This document shows positions 58,681 to 64,000 of a stretch of 64,000 nt of DNA, one piece after another. The notes under the pieces were generated by a model. The model was not told the origin of the DNA and did not search any database. It saw only the letters and a program-made list of their open reading frames with translations. The translations under genes and the position numbers were made by a program. The first letter of the stretch is position 1. Each line of letters opens with the position of its first letter. Source of the DNA: Siphlonurus alternatus. Its lineage: Eukaryota > Arthropoda > Insecta > Ephemeroptera > Siphlonuridae. The DNA lies in assembly GCA_949825025.1 (NCBI GenBank), contig OX463784.1, forward strand, positions 7,633,431 through 7,697,430, written 5' to 3'.

Positions 58681-59410
58681 ATATGTTACTCATGCATTAT
58701 AGCATTAATCAAGTCCTCAATGATTGTGTAACTTTTCATTTAAAAAATTTAATTTATTGTACATCTTGCTTTCACAAAGCCTCCGAGAGGACTAGTAAAG
58801 TTTAAAAGTTTGTGTTGAGTAAAAAAATTACTACAAAAACCTTTAACAAATTTGTCTCAAGAGCACCGTAATATTCAAATCTTTTAATACGAATTCGTTG
58901 ATGACAAATCGAAGAATGTTATTCTTATATGGAATGTCGTTAAACATCATCATGTGAACGTTATTAGTGCATTATGATTACGTCAATTTCTGACTGAAAT
59001 TGATGATAATGATGATAAATGCAGCTCTGTTTTAATAAATTCACTGCAATATTATATTAATTGTAGTTTATGACATTTTTTTGTGTTTCATCATATTTTA
59101 TTTGCATTTTGTACTGTCAATATTTTGTGCTTTGGTTTCTTAAAAAAAAAAAGTAAGAAATAATAATTTGAATCAAATCTCCTCTCCCCGTCATGCAAGC
59201 TGTGCACCAAACCAAATATCACCCACGTCACGAATTTTTCTCCATTTTTTGGTGGAGAAAAAGTGAGGAGAGAGGATGATTTTCCACTAACTGAGAATTG
59301 AGATTGTTACATGAGCTTCTCTTCTTCATTGAATGGTTTGGTCCGGACCGGGTCAGATATACACATCACAGCTTTTCTGATATCAACATTGATTTATTAT
59401 TTTAATTACA
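58681..59410. other. Region upstream of the ELOVL gene
   Basis: No gene. A short hairpin TTTTTCTCCATTTTTTGGTGG/AGAAAAAG lies at about 59,235. The stretch from 59,330 to 59,420 (GGTTTGGTCCGGACCGGGTC) may contain the promoter. Confidence 0.4.
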
Positions 59411-59411
59411 G

Positions 59412-59423
59412 CACTTTTTCAAG
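59412..59423 (+). other. Possible 5'UTR exon end of ELOVL
   Basis: CACTTTTTCAAG is followed by a good donor GTAAGT and preceded by TTACAG. It is either a tiny exon or the end of a longer first exon. The link to the exon at 60,107 is inferred. Confidence 0.3.
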
Positions 59424-59490
59424 GTAAGTTGATATTTTATAATTTGTAAGTTCTAAGTAATAAATAATTTTAAATTAAATTATCCAAAAT

Positions 59491-59724
59491 TGGCGCGATT
59501 CACGAAGCAGTTAGCCAGGTTTCGATCTATAACCACGATTATTTGTACTATGTTGACTTGTCTTGTAAGTGAGATGAATAAATATTTGAATTCGAATTTG
59601 AATTAACTTAACCACGTTTAACTATAGGTAGTTTAACACGTAAAACAGGTATTATATTATAGTTAAACGTGTGGTTATAAGCTAAACGTGGTTAAGCTGG
59701 CTAACTTCTTCGTGAATCGCACCC
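59491..59724. mobile_element. Fold-back element S, copy 1
   Basis: GGCGCGATTCACGAAGCAGT at the left and TTCTTCGTGAATCGCACCC at the right. Arms include TTAGCCAGGTTTCG and AACCACGTTTAACTA. Confidence 0.7.
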
Positions 59725-59866
59725 AATATTTTATTGTACTTATGTTATTATGCATGTTAATTATAATATATATCAGGCCGGAGCATATATTATGCATTAA
59801 TTAATTAAAAAAATGTGGACAGTTTACAACAAATTAATATATTAATTAATAATATAATAATGCCAT

Positions 59867-60001
59867 GGGCGCGATTCACGAATCAGTTAGCCAGGTTTCT
59901 AGTCACGTTCATCTTAACCACGTTTAACTAGGTGGTTTAACACGTAAAACAGGTATAGCTAAACGTGGTTAGAAACCTTGCTAACTGCTTCGTGAATCGC
60001 T
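59867..60001. mobile_element. Fold-back element S, copy 2
   Basis: GGGCGCGATTCACGAATCAG and TGCTTCGTGAATCGC ends with the same AACCACGTTTAACTAGGTGG arms, compact. It lies only ~105 bases before the ELOVL coding exon. Confidence 0.72.
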
Positions 60002-60114
60002 TCGTGCTTCGTGAATTTTTCAAAACTCTAATTGATTTTATAAGTGTAATAATTTTTATTTATATCAATTCTAACGTATTAATTGAACAAATTAATTTAA
60101 TTACAGTTTACATT

Positions 60115-62473
60115 ATGGCGTACCTCGTATCTGGAGCCTTCCAGAGCGTCACAGATGTCTTTGATAAATATGGAGGTAAGATGGGAGAATTTTTACAAAA
60201 TAATTACAAATTAATTAATCAAAAGAGGGGAAAATGACTAATTCTGAAACAGTTCATATCAACGCTGGCCATTTTATACCATTTTTATTTCATTTTATTT
60301 CATTTTATTTTATACTTAAATATATTAGGGAAGGCCGAGGGATCATATAAACGAATAAACTCTATTACTAATATATTAGTAATAGTAACACTATAGTGTT
60401 AATCACTGTTGGGTTCACAAAGAAGTAAGATAGATTCAATTACCTTAAATTGTGACCGCAGTGCAGTAGCCTTTCAGATAAGAAAAAAATTATATAAAGA
60501 ATTTTTAAATTAACAACTTACAGTTAGATAATTTTTAATACATTATAAAATATACTAGCAACAAATAATCTTTTTTACCGTAGTTTTTAAAGTTTCTTTT
60601 AACAAGTCCGATAATTAATTTAAAACAAATGAAATTATTTTTGCATCAATCTATAATATAAAAATATCTGTAAATTAATTAATTCACGTTAAAACAGGCG
60701 CGGATACAAGGAGGGGGGGGGGCGATGGGGGCGATCGCCCCTCCCAAAATACATTGAAGGTGTTACCACCCCCCACCCATCGCCCCCCCTTCCCACCCCA
60801 AAATTTAACATTGCGGGATAGGGCACCGCCTCTTCCTTCCCTCCCCCCCCCCCCCCCCCCAGAGCCGCGGGCTGGATTCCGCCCCTGCGTTAAAAATTAT
60901 GGCAGTGACTTTATAAAAAAATACTTTTATATTATGTCTTTTTCATGTTTTTATTTTGCAAATTAGGTAAATATATAATTTTTCAACTAATTAAATTTAA
61001 TGCGATGTTACTTGAAAATCTTGATACAAATTTTAATAATACTTTTATGTTATTAGACTCTCGCGTGCAGGATTGGTTGATGATGAGCTCACCTTTACCT
61101 ACCCTGGCCATTTGCCTGAGCTACGTGTACCTGGTGAAGGTGGCTGGACCAAAGTTCATGGAGAACAGAAAACCCTTCGAGTTGAAGAATATTCTCATCT
61201 TCTACAACGCCTTCCAGGTCGTCTTCAGTTTTTGGATTTTTTACGAGGTGAGATTTTTACAAAATTTAGTCCATACAAATTTATTGGTTTTTATTTTTCC
61301 TCTTGAAACAAAATCAGTTTCTAGTGTCTTAATTCTCGTATTAAGCTAGGAAATTGTTTTGTTGAATTTGTCTCTGGTCAATTAAATTACAATTAAATCT
61401 GATTGATTGATTGATTAAATTAATTAATTTAAATTAAATTAATTTGATTTATGAATCAAAGAGCACATGTGTAATATATATATATATCAGAGTCTTCTGC
61501 GCGCAATGTTTCTAACAAAACATTGTTCAATGTCTGTCGCGTGGTGTCATTTTCGATTGTTGAACGCGAGAAAAGAAAAAAGTAAACAAACTCCGCTGTT
61601 TACAATTTTTTGCCGCTGGCGGCGCCACCAGCGAGCGGTAATTATCAAGGGAAGCATTATGAATAACATGAAAAACTAATAGAAATAATTAAAAAATTGA
61701 GGACATATTTTCAAAAATCAAGTGAAATGGAAAGAAACATGCGCGGAAATTTTATAGAAAACATTAAGAATTTTTAACGGTTTTTTATCATTCAAACGGT
61801 CGAAGAAATGTGGAGCGATAACCATGGTGTAAGTAATGTATATCATTTCTGTGTTTCCAAGGGCTTGTAAGCTCCAAAATCTTTTAGCTAGCAGTTCTGA
61901 CAGGACTTAGCTGCTCTGACCAACCGCACCAGTGTCCATTTGTTGATTTATTTAAAAATAAAAAGCAATATAATAGGGTTTTAAAATTTTACCTTTGAAT
62001 TTCTATACATACTGAAGATATAGCAGTAATTCGGTAATCTACAAGTTTCTATGCTGTTAGACCTTAATACTGGAGTGACTGGAGTCCCGTCCAACATCTA
62101 TGATTGCACAGAATCACATAAAAGGCAATGAAACGCCAACCTCAGTCTGCGTCGTCTCTTCTATGTGCTTAAAATAAGATAAAGTACCGTAATATTTGCT
62201 AATAATTAATTTTTACATTACCTGGATTAACGTAGTACAAAATTATTACATTTTTTTACTTTTTGGTGTGGTATTTTAGAAGTTATCGTTACATTTAGGC
62301 ATCAACTCGCGAATTTCCTATGTTAAACAATGGCGCATAGTCAACAAAAACCGCTCGCTAGTGGCGCCTCTGGTCACTCTGGCGGGCGCAAAATGGAACT
62401 AAAGCGTCACGCAATAATCGGACCACGCGACAGACATTGAACAATGTTTTGTTAGAAACATTGCGCGCAGAAG

Positions 62474-62523
<50 letters not shown>

Positions 62524-62858
62524 AAAAGACATTGAGGACTGAGACTCTAGGTCACGTGAATTATTTAAATCTCCATTTTAATTTTTAAACATGTTTTGCA
62601 ATAGTAGAAAAAAAAATGACATAAAATTCAGAGATGTAAATTTTGACCTCCTCTTTCGATTGAGGTAATAAAACAGTGACATGCAAAAACCTAATTGCCC
62701 AATTTTCAACTACATTGTTGTTTGTTGGAATATTTATCTAAATTGTATTAAAAAAATAATAATAATTTTACTTCCAGTTACTGATGAGTGGGTGGCTCTT
62801 ACACTACAGCTTAAGATGTCAACCTGTCGACTACACTGACAATCCAGTAGCCACAAGG
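60115..62858 (+). CDS. ELOVL very-long-chain fatty acid elongase, N-terminal part (3 exons, continues beyond window)
   Basis: Exons: 60115-60175 (ATG, acceptor TTACAG at 60,101), 61057-61247, 62778-62858; phases agree. The 111 visible residues start MAYLVSGAFQSVTDVFDKYG and include DSRVQDWLMMSSPLPTLAIC, KVAGPKFMENRKPFELK, FYNAFQVVFSFWIFYE and SLRCQPVDYTDNPVATR. These are the conserved N-terminal blocks of insect ELOVL1/4/7-like elongases: two membrane segments (~36-55 and ~68-84) and the GP.LMENRKPF motif. These ER membrane enzymes add two carbons (from malonyl-CoA) to long acyl-CoAs. The catalytic HXXHH box should lie in a later exon, beyond base 64,000. Which subfamily is uncertain. Confidence 0.93.
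60176..61056. other. ELOVL intron 1
   Basis: AT-rich, containing the poly-G TIR element at 60,695-60,889 and a short palindromic TTACTAATATATTAGTAATA at about 60,365. No other gene. Confidence 0.55.
60695..60889. mobile_element. Poly-G TIR element, copy 3
   Basis: CAGGCGCGGATACAAGGAGG and GGCTGGATTCCGCCCCTG ends. Inner G10 and C19 tracts and CCCCACCCATCGCCCC. Confidence 0.65.
61487..62480. mobile_element. 1-kb TIR element in a (TA)n tract, ELOVL intron 2
   Basis: The ends TCAGAGTCTTCTGCGCGCAA and TTGCGCGCAGAAGACTCTGA continue as TGTTTCTAACAAAACATTGT over ~60 bp. Further inside, GCGAGCGGT and ACCGCTCGC also pair. TA repeats flank both sides, so insertion at TA is likely. No transposase ORF; a non-autonomous Tc1/mariner-type element is plausible. 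Confidence 0.78.
62481..62522. repeat. (TA)n microsatellite
   Basis: About 20 TA units directly at the right end of the TIR element; a shorter run lies at its left end (61,474-61,487). Confidence 0.92.
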
Positions 62859-63010
62859 GTGAGTATGACGTCACAATTCACAGAGGAGTTAATCGGAAAA
62901 ATTGCCTTTATAAATAATTTTAAACGACTGTAGCTTTCGAACAACGGACAATATGTGTGAATTTAGACAGACGACCTCGAGGTATGTATCATAAATTGTG
63001 TACACTTTTT

Positions 63011-63125
63011 TAACCTTATGACCATTTCGTGCTGCAAAACACTGTGACGTCATAGTCTTGCAAATAATTATTAACACGCAATTAAGCGTAGGAAAAGACG
63101 TGCTGCATGGCCATATTATGACCAT
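63011..63125. repeat. Dispersed CRE-bearing repeat P, copy 4 (interrupted)
   Basis: GCAAAACACTGTGACGTCAT, AGTCTTGCAAATAATTATTA and ACACGCAATTAAGCGTAGGA match copies 2 and 3. The octamer is at 63,044. The second octamer region (ATTATGACATCACAG) is found after the MITE, at about 63,418. Confidence 0.7.
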
Positions 63126-63417
63126 TGAGCTCTATACAAGGCTAGAGGGCTAATCAGCTGTTTTAGGCGCGCACGGCGTCTGGGAGGAAAGTGGGTGGTG
63201 GTCGGTGCTATCGAATGCCTGGTTGACCAACCTAAGAAAGTTTCCTTATAAAATAAGTATTAAAAGTTACACTGCAGTTGGCAATTCTGAGGAGAATACG
63301 TTGGAATGTGTGACGAAAGCGCAATCTCCCACCCACTTCCTCCCGCCGGACCGTGCGCACAGTTTAACATTGAGAAGTATAGGGCATTATCCCTCTAGCC
63401 TTGTATAGAGCTCAATG
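63122..63417. mobile_element. TIR element inserted in repeat P copy 4
   Basis: TTGAGCTCTATACAAGGCTA then GAGGG, and the exact inverse at the right, bound ~290 bp. Inner sequence is GC-richer (GGCGCGCACGGCGTCTGGGA). No coding evidence for the open frame at 63,205-63,408. Confidence 0.75.
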
Positions 63418-64000
63418 ATTATGACATCACAGATTCTTTCTTCTCGATTTTTGATTTCGGTTCCAGGAGCGGCAATGGAGTTATTTTTAGAAAAAATTAA
63501 CATGACTATATTTGTTGTCTTTTTTGTGGTAGATATCCTGTACTTTAAATGTTTAAAAAAATTATATGATGTAAGCACATGACGTCACAGTATTTTATAG
63601 TGAATTGAGGTGTCATATATCTAAACTAGCTGTCACATTTAACTTGGTTATGATCGGAAGAGCTCGGGAGTCATTCGGCTTTTCTCGGCCAATGATGTCC
63701 TTCGTTACAAACCGGCTACCAATGACTGAGAGCGTTACAAATACGACCATGAGCCAGTTAAATGATACGGTTATATAGTGTAGCCAATTTGTACCACTGA
63801 CACATTTTACATTAACAAGAGATATAACATATTATATAACATTTAAACTGACCAGCATGCTAGCCAGTCATACAGACACGTTAAAAAAAAAATCCAAAAA
63901 TCCAAAGTCATGTTTTTTTTTTTCTCTCGCTATTTTATTTTTTTGCTTAATTTTTGTACGTCATCTAATATTATTATACTTAATAATAGTTTAGTATTAG

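Larger units (their letters stand above)
62859..64000. other. ELOVL intron 3 (start)
   Basis: Donor AGG/GTGAGT at 62,859. The intron holds repeat P copy 4 with an inserted MITE. No further ELOVL exon is seen before the window ends. Confidence 0.6.

Noticed and set aside
63205..63408. 67-aa ORF in the right-hand MITE
   Set aside because: Lies wholly within an inverted-repeat element; no family resemblance.

Overview
This is a window of animal nuclear DNA, very AT-rich, with spliced genes and canonical GT-AG introns. The two protein genes I can identify are arthropod-like: a NonA/NONO-type DBHS protein and an insect-type ELOVL fatty-acid elongase. The 5S-derived SINE and the many fold-back MITEs also suit an insect or other arthropod. 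I cannot name the species.

Layout. 1-20,600: mostly AT-rich non-coding DNA with nested inverted-repeat elements. It carries two small candidate exons on the minus strand (14,599-14,452 and 888-808) with matching splice phases; they may be the 5' part of a gene running off the left edge. 20,609-34,860: a complete plus-strand nonA gene, 11 coding exons, 626 aa, with a 3'UTR to about 35,900. Three of its introns carry box C/D snoRNAs. 37,200-43,260: a multi-exon, apparently non-coding snoRNA host gene with six snoRNAs, one per intron in introns 2-7, behind a promoter with four evenly spaced ATTGG (inverted CCAAT) boxes. 43,300-59,300: repeat-dominated. It holds (TA)n tracts, two ~80-bp minisatellite arrays that look like inverted partners about 10 kb apart, a ~2-kb array of a 120-bp repeat carrying a YY1-like motif, and several MITEs. 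59,400-64,000: the 5' part of an ELOVL gene on the plus strand, with three coding exons visible; the histidine-box exons lie beyond the window.

The clearest biological story is the snoRNA system. Seven copies of one box C/D snoRNA family share an invariant 15-nt block. Its guide can pair with the 530-loop of 18S rRNA (CGGUAAUUC) and predicts methylation at the position of human Um627. The copies are split between introns of nonA and of the adjacent host gene. Two further snoRNAs share a 16-nt match to a conserved 28S segment. A second theme is the density of TTAA-flanked and other fold-back elements. Many sit in nonA introns, where they would form long RNA hairpins, and DBHS proteins are known to bind edited hairpin RNA. 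All calls come from reading the sequence; no database search was run.
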